Shown here: positions 41,886 to 50,366 of the stretch, in pieces
Layout of the letters: each line of letters starts with the position of its first letter
Numbering within the stretch: the first letter of the stretch is position 1
Origin: Alkalihalobacillus trypoxylicola
GTDB taxonomy: Bacteria > Bacillota > Bacilli > Bacillales > Bacillaceae_D
DNA length: 64,000 bases
Assembly: GCF_001590785.1 (NCBI RefSeq)
Contig: NZ_LTAO01000001.1
Coordinates: 567,181 to 631,180 of the forward strand
Direction of reading: 5' to 3'
The notes under the pieces: generated by a model
The model's database searches: none
What the model saw: the letters and a program-made list of their open reading frames with translations, nothing else
Told to the model about the DNA's origin: nothing
Made by a program: the position numbers and the translations under genes

Positions 41886-42431
41886 ATGGATCAAAACATT
41901 TACATCATAAGGCACTGTGAAGCTGAAGGACAATCTCCCGAATCAACATTAACTGAGGACGGGTTCAATCAGGCAAATGATTTAGCTGACTTTTTATCTG
42001 ATGTTGAAGTGGATCGAGTTATTTCCAGTCCATTTTTACGTGCTCTTCAAACGATTCAACCTTTTGCTACGAACAAAAATATAGAAATTGAAGTCGATCA
42101 TCGATTAAGCGAACGTATCCTTAGTTCCATGCATTTTTCAGATTGGATGGATAAACTGGAAGCAACCTTCAACCATATGGATTTAACGTACAAGGGTGGA
42201 GAATCGAGTAACGATGCTAAGAAGCGAATGATAAATGTTATTCATGACATTGTGACAAGTCAATCTAAAAATAGTGTAATCGTTGCACATGGCGGGGTTA
42301 TTTCGTTATTATTACATCATTATGATCAAGACTTTGGTTTTAAGGAATGGAAAGGCTTAAGTAATCCAGACGTTTACGTATTAAGACTTTCATCGATTTC
42401 GTCAAATATTAAACGAATATGGATCGATTGA
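41886..42431 (+). CDS. Histidine phosphatase family protein
   Basis: A 181-residue phosphoglycerate-mutase-like phosphatase. The catalytic His is in IIRHCEAEGQ near the N-terminus (usually RHG/RHA), with Arg in SSPFLRALQTIQPF, Glu in LSER and second His in VIVAHGGVISLLL. The ribosome site TAAGGAGGATGT is ideal. It follows the Nudix gene by 24 bases and is co-transcribed. It acts on a small phosphorylated metabolite, not identifiable here. Confidence 0.88.
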   Translation: MDQNIYIIRHCEAEGQSPESTLTEDGFNQANDLADFLSDVEVDRVISSPFLRALQTIQPFATNKNIEIEVDHRLSERILSSMHFSDWMDKLEATFNHMDLTYKGGESSNDAKKRMINVIHDIVTSQSKNSVIVAHGGVISLLLHHYDQDFGFKEWKGLSNPDVYVLRLSSISSNIKRIWID

Positions 42432-42542
42432 AAATAAGATTTAGACTCTATCCAAATATGGAAAATTCTATATATATTCATTCTTAAAGCATTTTCACCT
42501 CTTTCCTTGTTATAATGTATCTAAGGGGCTGAGGTGATATAT

Positions 42543-42734
42543 ATGACCACCTTTATAATTGATCATAAAGATAAAGTTATTCATAAATCAACCTTTATTA
42601 ATGATATGTGTAACCACAGATCAATTATATCAAGAGAAGATACAAACGATTCTCACATAATTGAGCAGCTGCAAAGTAAAAAATATACCATTTGTAAGCA
42701 TTGCTCTTCTGCTTTAGGGTCTAACCTTCTTTAA
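42543..42734 (+). CDS. Small Cys-containing protein, unknown function
   Basis: A 63-residue protein starting at an ATG six bases after GAGGTGAT; an in-frame GTG at 42534 lies inside that ribosome site. A TATAAT box stands at 42511. It has an N-terminal beta-like half (TTFIIDHKDKVIHKSTFIN) and a possible zinc site formed by CNH and CKHC. The stop codon lies inside the loop of the terminator hairpin, an unusually tight end. I do not recognise the family. Confidence 0.65.
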   Translation: MTTFIIDHKDKVIHKSTFINDMCNHRSIISREDTNDSHIIEQLQSKKYTICKHCSSALGSNLL

Positions 42735-42748
42735 GGTTAGACTTTTTT
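42719..42748 (+). terminator. Terminator overlapping the end of the small Cys protein gene
   Basis: Perfect 10-bp stem GTCTAACCTT / AAGGTTAGAC with a 4-base loop and six T. The last codons and the TAA of the gene form the left arm and loop. Confidence 0.9.
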
Positions 42749-42886
42749 ATTGTTTCCATAAATGGACTACTACCTACATAAACTTACTCGCCCTTCAAAA
42801 AAATAACGAATTTAAATATGTTAAAGACCATATTTACCTATTTATGTTAACATTATGAATATCATGAAATAAAATGGGGGTTCCCT

Positions 42887-43438
42887 TTGAATATTATAAT
42901 ATGGATTTTATATGGTTATCTTCTATTATTTTTTCATGTTTTCACTCATGAGCTAGGCCATTATATGATGGGGCGTTTTATCGTTAATATCCCTAAAGAA
43001 AATATAAGAATCAGATTGTTTCATAACCCTCCTCATGTTGCCTTAAGAGCGCAAAATAAGGACTGGATAAAACCAAATGATGAAAAAGGTCGTTTTGTGC
43101 AAACCTACTTTACTTATGATCCTGAAGGTAAGCATTCTTTTTTATTTATTATGGGAGGCTTCATTCTTCAATCTGTTATTTTCCTTATCGCTGCATTTAG
43201 TATTTATTATTTTATTAAAAACATTACTCTTGCAAATTTTATAATTGGTGGTTCTTTATTTTTCAATTTTGTCTATATTTTTGCTGATTTAGCCTTCTAC
43301 CATTGGAAACGAACTCCTTCAGGAGACACTAGTTCTAGCTTACAATTTGCTCCTGTCAAAACCGTACTTTTTATTTTTTTCTTACTTTTAAGTTATGTTG
43401 TTTTGTACCTTTATATTGCTAACTTTACTCTGCTGTAA
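42887..43438 (+). CDS. M50-like (site-2-protease type) membrane protein
   Basis: A 183-residue integral membrane protein with about four segments. HELGH within the first segment (FFHVFTHELGHYMMGRFI) is the zinc-binding motif of M50 metalloproteases. A second membrane block (FLFIMGGFILQSVIFLIAAF) carries a GG pair, and the third metal ligand may be in the NFVYIFADLAFYHW segment. It is short for the family and lacks a PDZ domain. The start is TTG with GGGGG upstream; the ATG close by is out of frame. A putative intramembrane protease or a non-proteolytic relative; substrate unknown. Confidence 0.72.
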   Translation: MNIIIWILYGYLLLFFHVFTHELGHYMMGRFIVNIPKENIRIRLFHNPPHVALRAQNKDWIKPNDEKGRFVQTYFTYDPEGKHSFLFIMGGFILQSVIFLIAAFSIYYFIKNITLANFIIGGSLFFNFVYIFADLAFYHWKRTPSGDTSSSLQFAPVKTVLFIFFLLLSYVVLYLYIANFTLL

Positions 43439-43844
43439 AGTTCATACTTTATTATTTAAATGCTACTCCATTAAAAATTATATCCACTTTGCCAATCGTT
43501 TAATAGAAGTATCGGATCAAATTTTTAACCCGCCAATGCCAACCATTGATACATCTTCGAAACCATCATTCGACGTAGCCTGTGAAATATCTGAATGGGT
43601 AAGGATGAGACTAGAACACTCTTTTTAAATGGAAAATGAGAACGGGACAATTCGTTTGAATAAAGAACGTCATAGATTGAGGAACACTTCATCTCCCTGG
43701 AGTATCCGCTCGAAGATGTTGATAGACATCAGTTGGATGTACATTATCCTTCTCATATGAAGGGAATGAGATTGTGTTGGCATGCGCTTCCTGTTGTCCG
43801 TTTACATGCTTCTAAGTATTCCTCGAACTGCCAATAAAAAAGAT
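43439..43844. other. Intergenic region with imperfect long inverted repeat
   Basis: About 400 bases without a convincing gene. GATTGAGGAACACTT (near 43676) and AAGTATTCCTCGAAC (near 43813) are imperfect reverse complements about 135 bases apart, which suggests a decayed miniature element or a long RNA hairpin. Confidence 0.4.
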
Positions 43845-43879
43845 AGTGGGTAAGATCATCCGTTGATGACTTTCCCACT
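43845..43879 (-). terminator. Terminator after the GNAT gene
   Basis: Imperfect stem AGTGGG...ATC / GATGA...CCCACT with loop CGTT; on the minus strand it is followed by CTTTTTTA. Confidence 0.8.
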
Positions 43880-43901
43880 AAACTTAGTCTATTTCTCCGT
43901 A

Positions 43902-44372
43902 TTAAATATGTTTAGCAAAAACGACTCTGCTCTCATTGACCCCGTCATAATGAGAATGAATTGAAATCCCGTCTTCGATAGCGTCTCCCTTTACGATTGA
44001 AAAGCCTAATTTTTGATGATAAGCGATCGAACCTTTATTAATGGGAGAAGTAATACAATGTAATGTTTTTACTCCACTTTCCTTCACATTATGAATAAAA
44101 TGCTCATACAATCTTTTACCTATTTTTAGTTGTCTATAATTAGGATGAACTCCCACAAAGTGTATATAAGCTTTTTCCGATTGGCTTTGAGATAGAAAAC
44201 CGATTATAAAGCCAATAAGTTCTCCATCCTTTTCCATTATGTAGCTAGTATTTTGAAAATGCTCAAAAAACAACCGTGGCAGCTTATCTTTCATATTTCG
44301 TCCACCCCACCACTCATTTAATACAGCAATAATTTTAGGATAGTCATCACTTTGTACGAAACGAATATTCAA
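43902..44372 (-). CDS. GNAT family N-acetyltransferase
   Basis: About 156 residues with the GNAT core. The acetyl-CoA loop motif is VGVHPNYRQLKIGKRLYEHFI, preceded by AYIHF, with LHCITSPINKGSIAYHQKLGFSIV at the C-terminal side. The open frame begins four bases inside the DinB gene at 44387, but GGGGG before a TTG at 44372 gives a better start (MNIRFVQSDD). It forms an operon with the DinB-like gene. Substrate unknown. Confidence 0.85.
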   Translation of the reverse strand: MNIRFVQSDDYPKIIAVLNEWWGGRNMKDKLPRLFFEHFQNTSYIMEKDGELIGFIIGFLSQSQSEKAYIHFVGVHPNYRQLKIGKRLYEHFIHNVKESGVKTLHCITSPINKGSIAYHQKLGFSIVKGDAIEDGISIHSHYDGVNESRVVFAKHI

Positions 44373-44383
44373 TTTTGGCCCCC

Positions 44384-44869
44384 TCATTCATAACGAGCTT
44401 TTAAATATTTTTTTATATAAACGATTTGACCAATATGATACGCATTATGAGTTGTACAATTAGCTAATACTCCCCACCATTTTGCCGATATGGACACAGG
44501 GAACCCTTTAACCTCTAACTCTAATTGCTCTTCATCCAATAGCTCTTGCCATTGTAGGAGTACCTCTAATAGTTTTTCCTTTAAACAAGAAAGGGTCAAC
44601 TCTTCCTTCATAAGGAAACTTTCGGCATTATCTTTCAAAGGGGCAACAGCTGCTACATCTCTACTTTTATATCGTTTTTGCCAAGTTTCATTCCAATAAA
44701 TTAGATGTACAATAATTTGCGCTATACTATGACTATCTGAATGAAGCTTGTAAAAGGCTTCTTCTTCTGTAACACCTTCAATAGCTTGTTCAAACGATAA
44801 ATACCAACCCTGATCATTGGAATTTCCCAATAGTTGATCAGCTAATACCTCTTTCGCATGTATCAACAT
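44384..44869 (-). CDS. DinB-like metal-binding protein
   Basis: A 161-residue DinB/YfiT-type four-helix protein. Histidine ligands are in SHSIAQIIVHLIYWNETW and TTHNAYHIGQIVYIKKYL, the usual triad pattern. RBS GGAGTGATGA precedes the ATG. It overlaps or abuts the GNAT gene. Members of this family can be thiol transferases; the partner here is unknown. Confidence 0.85.
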   Translation of the reverse strand: MLIHAKEVLADQLLGNSNDQGWYLSFEQAIEGVTEEEAFYKLHSDSHSIAQIIVHLIYWNETWQKRYKSRDVAAVAPLKDNAESFLMKEELTLSCLKEKLLEVLLQWQELLDEEQLELEVKGFPVSISAKWWGVLANCTTHNAYHIGQIVYIKKYLKARYE

Positions 44870-44913
44870 TCATCACTCCATTTATTTAATTTTATAAAAC
44901 ATTCATGAGAACC

Positions 44914-45342
44914 TTACATATAGTACTCTGCTTTTTCTTCTCCTGATGGTGATGATAAGACTATATTAAACCACATGATATTTACGAAAATACTTACTGT
45001 ACAAAAGACCATCGTTATAATGATACTATCAGAACTATTATTAAAAACAAAAATATTCATGCATAGAGCTATAAAAATAATTGACATCATTAAAATCCCT
45101 ATTCCACAAAATACAGCCATGATGTACTTCATAAAATTTAGTCCTAGATTATATAATGCAAAGCAGGTGATGTATAAAAGACTGATAAAGACTATCGCTA
45201 CCCACATTTCTACATTTCCAAATGTATCGATTCTTTCTCCATATTCGATGATAGGTGTAAACGATGACATTAGAAGAACTAAATGAATGAATAAAGCAGA
45301 TAACAAGGTAATCAGTACTGATTTATTATGTATGACCCTCAT
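44914..45342 (-). CDS. Small membrane protein, four segments, unknown
   Basis: A 142-residue protein with four hydrophobic segments (LITLLSALFIHLVLLMSSF; MWVAIVFISLLYITCFALY; IMAVFCGIGILMMSIIFIALC; IIITMVFCTVSIFVNIMWF) and an acidic tail. No family recognised. The gene is followed, 44 bases on, by the DinB-GNAT pair in the same direction. Confidence 0.65.
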   Translation of the reverse strand: MRVIHNKSVLITLLSALFIHLVLLMSSFTPIIEYGERIDTFGNVEMWVAIVFISLLYITCFALYNLGLNFMKYIMAVFCGIGILMMSIIFIALCMNIFVFNNSSDSIIITMVFCTVSIFVNIMWFNIVLSSPSGEEKAEYYM

Positions 45343-45494
45343 TCCTCTCGATTTCTACTAGTATAAATGAAGTATATAGGATGTAAAAAAAAGGAACAAG
45401 CAGAAATTGTTCTTCATTTCATATCTATTAGTTTTGCTTCTATTTTGATTATGATATAGTGAATTTGTTGTAAAATTTCAAGTGAGGTGAAAAT

Positions 45495-46532
45495 ATGAGT
45501 CAGTTAACAGCTTTTGTTGGAACATATACGAATGGAGAAAGTAAAGGAATTTACCGCTTTACCTTTGACCCTACTAGTGGCAATATTGAACTTCCAGAAT
45601 TAGCAGCCGAAATAGAGGCTCCCACCTATTTAACGATTAGCCCCAATAATGAACATTTATATGCCGTTGCAAAAAATGTACAAGGTGGAGGAGTTGCTGC
45701 CTTCTCTATTTCTGAAAATCATTCATTAGATTATTTAAATGGGCTCGTTGAAGAAGGAGCAAACCCTTGTCACGTAAGTCTTCATTCAAAGAGTGGATTG
45801 CTATTATCAGCCAATTATCACAAAGGCCAAGTTGATGCCTATACACTAACTCCAGATGGAGCACTAAGTGAACATTCATCATCCGTCAAACATACTGGTT
45901 CTGGTCCAATTGAAGAACGTCAGGAAAAAGCACATGCTCACTTTGCTGGAGTAACGCCTGATGGTCAGTTTATAGTATCTGCTGATTTAGGAGCTGACTC
46001 TTTGTATGTATATGATGTAACCGAAAATGAGCTTAAATTAAAGGAAGAAATAAAAGTCAAACCCGGAACTGGTCCACGTCATATCACCTTCCATCCTAAT
46101 GGAAAATTTGCTTATGTAAATGGAGAATTAAGCTCAGAAATACTCGTTTTTGAATACCATTATGGAACATTCACACTGATTCAAACGATCTCTACTTTAC
46201 CAGAGGATTTTCTAGGGGATAATACAGGCGGAGCTATCCAAATTACTTCTGATGGACATTATATATATGCTTCCAATCGTGGACATGACAGTATTTATAT
46301 TTTTAAAGTAAAAGAATCCGGGGAATTAGATTTTTCTTCTGCTGTAACAAGCGGTGGAGAACACCCACGTGATTTCACACTCGATCCTACAGAAAAATAC
46401 GTATTTGTCGCAAATAAAGATAGCGATAATGTTGTGTTGTACACTCGAGATACAGAATCTGGAGCATTAACAAAAACAGAAAAGGAAATTTCCATACCTA
46501 ACCCTGTTTGTTTAAAATTCCTTCATTATTAA
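45495..46532 (+). CDS. Lactonase family protein (6-phosphogluconolactonase type)
   Basis: A 345-residue seven-bladed beta-propeller of the YkgB/Pgl lactonase family. Repeats such as TYLTISPNNEHLYAVAK, CHVSLHSKSGLLLSANY, HITFHPNGKFAYVNGEL and DFTLDPTEKYVFVANKDSDNVVLY are diagnostic; HAHFAGVTPDGQFIVSADLGAD is the family signature. It hydrolyses 6-phosphogluconolactone in the pentose-phosphate route or a related lactone. Start ATG behind AAGTGAGGTGA. Single gene with a strong terminator. Confidence 0.92.
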   Translation: MSQLTAFVGTYTNGESKGIYRFTFDPTSGNIELPELAAEIEAPTYLTISPNNEHLYAVAKNVQGGGVAAFSISENHSLDYLNGLVEEGANPCHVSLHSKSGLLLSANYHKGQVDAYTLTPDGALSEHSSSVKHTGSGPIEERQEKAHAHFAGVTPDGQFIVSADLGADSLYVYDVTENELKLKEEIKVKPGTGPRHITFHPNGKFAYVNGELSSEILVFEYHYGTFTLIQTISTLPEDFLGDNTGGAIQITSDGHYIYASNRGHDSIYIFKVKESGELDFSSAVTSGGEHPRDFTLDPTEKYVFVANKDSDNVVLYTRDTESGALTKTEKEISIPNPVCLKFLHY

Positions 46533-46606
46533 TTAAAACCGAATTAGAATAAAACGTATCAATAAATATATAGGTATGTTTTGAGTGAAGACTCAAACCA
46601 AAATCA

Positions 46607-46637
46607 GGACCCTCCCTTTTAATCAAAAGGAGGGTCC
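46607..46637 (+). terminator. Lactonase gene terminator
   Basis: Very strong 13-bp stem, GGACCCTCCCTTTT / AAAAGGAGGGTCC, with a 4-base loop; the T-run is short (CATTTGG). Confidence 0.8.
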
Positions 46638-46649
46638 ATTTGGAAATTC

Positions 46650-46913
46650 TGAATCCATTTCATAATGCATATCTTATAATGAAAACAGAACGATTAGGTT
46701 TTTGATTTTCACTTTAGGTAGATGCTTTCCCAAGGGCTTGTCTTCAGCTAACTCTGACTACGCTGAGCTTCGTCAGAGTGAATCTTCAAACGGCGCTGCT
46801 CCTTCGGGAGTCACTACCTACCGTTACAATCAACAAGTAAATTCAAAAACATTCAAGACATATTTTTAATAAACGTTCGGTTCCGTTTACTTATAGAGCA
46901 ATGATGAAATTCA
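46650..46913. mobile_element. MITE-like element, repeat A copy 1
   Basis: 264 bases bounded by imperfect inverted ends of about 40 bases: the left end TGAATCCATTTCATAATGC is the counterpart of the right end ending ATGATGAAATTCA. The interior matches 54195-54447 almost throughout. It has no reading frame of note. The ends begin with the same bases as the IS at 62432-64000 (TGAATNAATTTCAT), so that transposase may move it. The rest of the gap to 47042 shows nothing clear. Confidence 0.8.
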
Positions 46914-47041
46914 GTCAATGAATGCCGAGGTCCGCTGCTTATTAGCGTCTGCTCATCGAACAAGAAGATGGCGCAGTGAACGCCAACTCGATACATCTAC
47001 CACGTTCCTATTTATGCGTCTTATTCCATACCGCTATTTAT

Positions 47042-47073
47042 AAAGAGCCCAATTTAATAAAATAGGGCTCTTT
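47042..47073 (-). terminator. Terminator after the coiled-coil lipoprotein gene
   Basis: 9-bp stem AAAGAGCCC / GGGCTCTTT with a 14-base loop, 7 bases after the stop. Confidence 0.75.
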
Positions 47074-47079
47074 ATCTAG

Positions 47080-47988
47080 TTAATTCATCAAATCATATAT
47101 TTCACCATTACTAGGGTTAACCACATACCAACCCCATGTAGCACTATGACCTTCATTGGTATCTGGATTATCAATAACGACTTCAAAAACCTGAAACACC
47201 CAATGACCTTCACTATTCTCATGGTCAAATTGTACCTGTACCGTCTGATGGTTAGAAACTCCTGCAAAATCAGCTACTAAATTGGTTGCCTCGTCCATCG
47301 TTAAACCTCCAGGAGGAGCCTCATAGTCTTGATTTCCAGAAACCGTATCCTGTTCCACTTCTTCTTCTTTTTCCTTTTCATCCTCTTGTTGATTTTTGTC
47401 TGATTCTGTATGATTACTTTCACTCTCTGTTTCTTGAGTGTTTTCTTGATTTAATTCTTGTTCTATTTTTTCTTCGAGCTCACTTAGCTCACCTAGTAAT
47501 TCATCTAAAACCGCGTGTGACTGTTCTGGATTTTCATATTCATTTAATTGTTGCTTTGCTGCTGCATAATTTTTTTGAGATAAAAGCTCTCTTAATTGTT
47601 CAATCAAATCTCCTAACTCGTTCCATTGTGTTTCTAGAACTAATAAACGAACTTTCCATTCTTCTGCTTGATTTCTTAAAAGCTCTATTTCGTCCGACTC
47701 GGATTCTATATTTTCTATTTCCTCCGCAAGAAGATTAGCCTCTTCAAAAAGACCATTATGATAGTTTTCTATTAAGGTCATCATTTTCTCGACTGTTTCT
47801 AGAATAAGGTGATCCTCTTCCTGATCCTTTTTTTCTATTGCTAATAATAAAGCATCTTTAGCATCTTCATAACGTTCTTCGTCGATTGCCTTAAAGGCAA
47901 GCTCTTTTTGTTCATTATACGCTTGTGATGAACAAGCTGTTAAAAGTAAAGCAAGAAGTACAAAGCTTAATATGTATATTTTTTTCAC
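47080..47988 (-). CDS. Coiled-coil/TPR-like lipoprotein, unknown function
   Basis: A 302-residue lipoprotein with lipobox LLTAC and a GTG start behind GGGGG. Residues 25-190 are highly charged helices with a TPR-like beginning (LAFKAIDEERYEDAKDALLLAIEKKDQEED). A low-complexity Glu/Gln/Asn linker (190-225) follows. The C-terminal domain (about 230-302) is PepSY-like or DUF-type (AFNLVADFAG-like TNLVADFAG, HWVFQVFEVVIDNP, GWYVVNPSNGEIYDLM). It is probably a surface protein. It has its own terminator, and the MITE copy lies just downstream. Its function is not inferable. Confidence 0.75.
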   Translation of the reverse strand: MKKIYILSFVLLALLLTACSSQAYNEQKELAFKAIDEERYEDAKDALLLAIEKKDQEEDHLILETVEKMMTLIENYHNGLFEEANLLAEEIENIESESDEIELLRNQAEEWKVRLLVLETQWNELGDLIEQLRELLSQKNYAAAKQQLNEYENPEQSHAVLDELLGELSELEEKIEQELNQENTQETESESNHTESDKNQQEDEKEKEEEVEQDTVSGNQDYEAPPGGLTMDEATNLVADFAGVSNHQTVQVQFDHENSEGHWVFQVFEVVIDNPDTNEGHSATWGWYVVNPSNGEIYDLMN

Positions 47989-48110
47989 AAAAAAACCCCC
48001 TTATTTCTATTATAAAAGGGGGAGGAAAGCCATGACAACCCTCATTTGAAGAATGAGATTAAAATACAAAATCTTACCTACAAACATGGACAATTAAATG
48101 TCATATTTAG

Positions 48111-49544
48111 TTAGATGAATTGATTATTTAATAAAACGTTGGTCGTTTGAACAAGGTCACAGTTGGAGATTAACCAATTCTTTTGAGTTTCGTCTGTTTC
48201 AAATGAACAATTGATAAACTCAATATCTTTACAGTTAGATAATAAAACTCCTTTTTTTGCCTTTACGTTTAATTGTTCAAAACGAATACCTTCAAGTCGA
48301 TTCTCTTTTAAGCCTTTCATCATAAGACTATAACCAGCATGATGACAAACAATATTTTTAAACTCTATTTCTCTAAATGTTGGTGTTTTTTCCGTTACTT
48401 TATATTCTTTTGCAGCTTGTCCCTCTTGCTCATAATCCATTTGAAAAACAATAGCTTCTTTTTGAATATTTACCATTGTAATATTTGCAATATGAAGATT
48501 TTCTACTAAACCCCCTCTTTCTCTCGAGCTTTTAAACCTTAATCCCGTATCCGTTCCATAAAATTGACAATGAGAAATCGAAACGTTTTTTACTCCTCCT
48601 GACATTTCGCTCCCCACTACAAATCCACCATGTCCATGAAACACTTTACAATGCTGAATCCATATATTTTCGCTCGGTGTGTTTAATCGCCTTCCTATTT
48701 CATTTTTGCCTGATTTAATACAAATCGCATCATCACCAACATCAAAAATGGAATGTTCTACTAAAACATTTTTACAAGATTCAATATCTATTCCATCCCC
48801 GTTTTGCGAATACCATGGATTTTTCACATGCACGTTTCGGACAGTGACATTCTCACAAAACCAAGGATGGATATTCCAAGCGGGAGATTGCTGAAAAGTG
48901 GGACCGTCTAATAAAATTCGTTTACACTTTCTTAAACTGATTAAATTCGGCCGTAAAAATTCGCGAATTTCCTGATAGCTTTCTACATCTTGTTTCGTTG
49001 CTTTTAATTGCTCGATTATTTTTGAACCTTTATAGGCAGCCTCTGATGGCCACCACACTTCCTCTTGATTGCTATTTTTCGCTATCACTCCACCTTTTCC
49101 TATTAAGTTTACCCATTGTTTTTCGGTCATCTTAAATTTTTTTACTGGTCTCCAAGCTTCTCCCCCACCATCAATAACTCCTGCACCTGTAATAGAAATA
49201 TCTTCTAAATTTTCTCCATCAATGGGCGATTGACACCTAATGGTTGGTTCCCCTTCAAAGCTAGAAGAGATAAGTGGATATTGTTCAAAATGAGAATGAA
49301 ATAATAAAGTAGCTCCTTTTTCTAAATGAAGATTAACCTTACTTCTTAACTGCAGGGGTCCCGTCACCCATATTCCAGCAGGGATCAGTACCCTTCCTCC
49401 ACCATGCTGAGCACATTTATTAATCGTATCCTGTATGCTTTTTTGATTGTTAAAAACATCACCGTACTTAGCACCTTCGTCGATTATATTAAAGTCTTGC
49501 TCTGGTATATTTGGTAATTCTATTGAATCTAATTGAACATTCAT
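48111..49544 (-). CDS. GH28 polygalacturonase-family enzyme 1
   Basis: A 477-residue cytoplasmic right-handed beta-helix enzyme. GH28 catalytic motifs: NGDGIDIESCKNV (first Asp), GDDAICIKSG (Asp pair), GHGGFVVGSEMSGG (His) and LRFKSSRERGG (RFK in place of the usual RIK). The N-terminal part (DFNIIDEGAKYGDVFNNQKSIQDTI) is typical of exo-acting or rhamnogalacturonan-type bacterial GH28s. It lacks a signal peptide. RBS AAAAGGAGG precedes the ATG. It is divergent from the DUF624 gene at 49655, and the 110-base gap must hold both promoters. It removes galacturonate from imported pectic oligosaccharides. Confidence 0.9.
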   Translation of the reverse strand: MNVQLDSIELPNIPEQDFNIIDEGAKYGDVFNNQKSIQDTINKCAQHGGGRVLIPAGIWVTGPLQLRSKVNLHLEKGATLLFHSHFEQYPLISSSFEGEPTIRCQSPIDGENLEDISITGAGVIDGGGEAWRPVKKFKMTEKQWVNLIGKGGVIAKNSNQEEVWWPSEAAYKGSKIIEQLKATKQDVESYQEIREFLRPNLISLRKCKRILLDGPTFQQSPAWNIHPWFCENVTVRNVHVKNPWYSQNGDGIDIESCKNVLVEHSIFDVGDDAICIKSGKNEIGRRLNTPSENIWIQHCKVFHGHGGFVVGSEMSGGVKNVSISHCQFYGTDTGLRFKSSRERGGLVENLHIANITMVNIQKEAIVFQMDYEQEGQAAKEYKVTEKTPTFREIEFKNIVCHHAGYSLMMKGLKENRLEGIRFEQLNVKAKKGVLLSNCKDIEFINCSFETDETQKNWLISNCDLVQTTNVLLNNQFI

Positions 49545-49654
49545 TTTTTTACCTCCTTTTAAATGTTTGCTAGACTAAAAAATATAAAATTTTCCTCTCT
49601 CCCTACATATTTATGATAAAATAAATGTATAGCATCATAGGAGGGATTCATTCT

Positions 49655-50314
49655 ATGCAGATGACAGGATTTATGGGTAGCTTTTATCGAATAAGTGAGT
49701 GGATTATGAGATTAGCCATCATTAATCTTTTATGGATACTTTTTACTCTAGTAGGTCTAGTTGTATTTGGAGTCGTTCCGGCAACCATAGCCCTTTTTAC
49801 TGTAATTAGAAAATGGCTATTAAAAGAACCGGATATTCCTATTTTCAAAACTTTTGTAAACGCTTTTAAAAAAGATTTTATTAAAGGAAACTTATTAGGA
49901 CTTATATTAGGAGCTCTAGCATATATCATTTATATTGACTATCAATATTTACTGATTATTGAGAACCCTATCTTTTACTCGATTTTGTTTGTAGGGCTTG
50001 TTTTTATAAGTATTGCTTATAGTGTTCTCTTATTTAATATTTTTCCTGTTTATGTTCATTTTGATATAAAGTTTATGCAGCATATAAAATATGCTATTTT
50101 AATAGGAATTATGAATCTTCATATTACGATTTCAATGTTCGGTTGTTTATATTTAGTCTATTTGCTTAATATATATATACCTGGAATCATTCCATTTTTT
50201 AGCGTTAGTTTAGCTGGATTTGTTTGTATGTTTTTTGGAAACTTGGCTTTTAAACGTTTAGAAGCTAAGCAACAAAAAATTCTTGAAAAGGAAGCAATTG
50301 CGAGACAGGCATAA
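49655..50314 (+). CDS. yesL: DUF624 membrane protein (YesL family)
   Basis: About 220 residues with five or six membrane segments. The YesL pattern is LWILFTLVGLVVFGVVPATIALFTVIRKWLLKEPDIPIFKTFVNAFKKDF. The open frame extends to 49625 but TAGGAGGGA before the ATG at 49655 fixes the start. YesL genes in B. subtilis lie in the rhamnogalacturonan locus, and here too the gene is between two pectinases. Role unknown; often assumed to help sugar import. Confidence 0.88.
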   Translation: MQMTGFMGSFYRISEWIMRLAIINLLWILFTLVGLVVFGVVPATIALFTVIRKWLLKEPDIPIFKTFVNAFKKDFIKGNLLGLILGALAYIIYIDYQYLLIIENPIFYSILFVGLVFISIAYSVLLFNIFPVYVHFDIKFMQHIKYAILIGIMNLHITISMFGCLYLVYLLNIYIPGIIPFFSVSLAGFVCMFFGNLAFKRLEAKQQKILEKEAIARQA

Positions 50315-50329
50315 GCATATTGTAGAAAG

Positions 50330-50359
50330 AGGAAGGGTGATGATTCCCTTCCTTTTTTA
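50330..50359 (+). terminator. Bidirectional terminator between DUF624 and GH28 genes
   Basis: Stem GGAAGGG / CCCTTCC with T6 on the plus strand. The convergent GH28 gene ends 8 bases further on. Confidence 0.8.
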
Positions 50360-50366
50360 TCATTAT

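Noticed and set aside
43395..43628. 77-codon plus-strand frame after the M50-like gene
   Set aside because: It overlaps the end of that gene in another frame, has no ribosome site and no recognisable domain.
46914..47041. Possible structured RNA between the MITE and the lipoprotein terminator
   Set aside because: Slightly GC-richer but no long stem or known RNA motif could be found.
47286..47738. 150-codon plus-strand frame opposite the coiled-coil lipoprotein
   Set aside because: Antisense shadow of a Glu/Gln-rich gene; the lipoprotein on the other strand has a start, lipobox and terminator.
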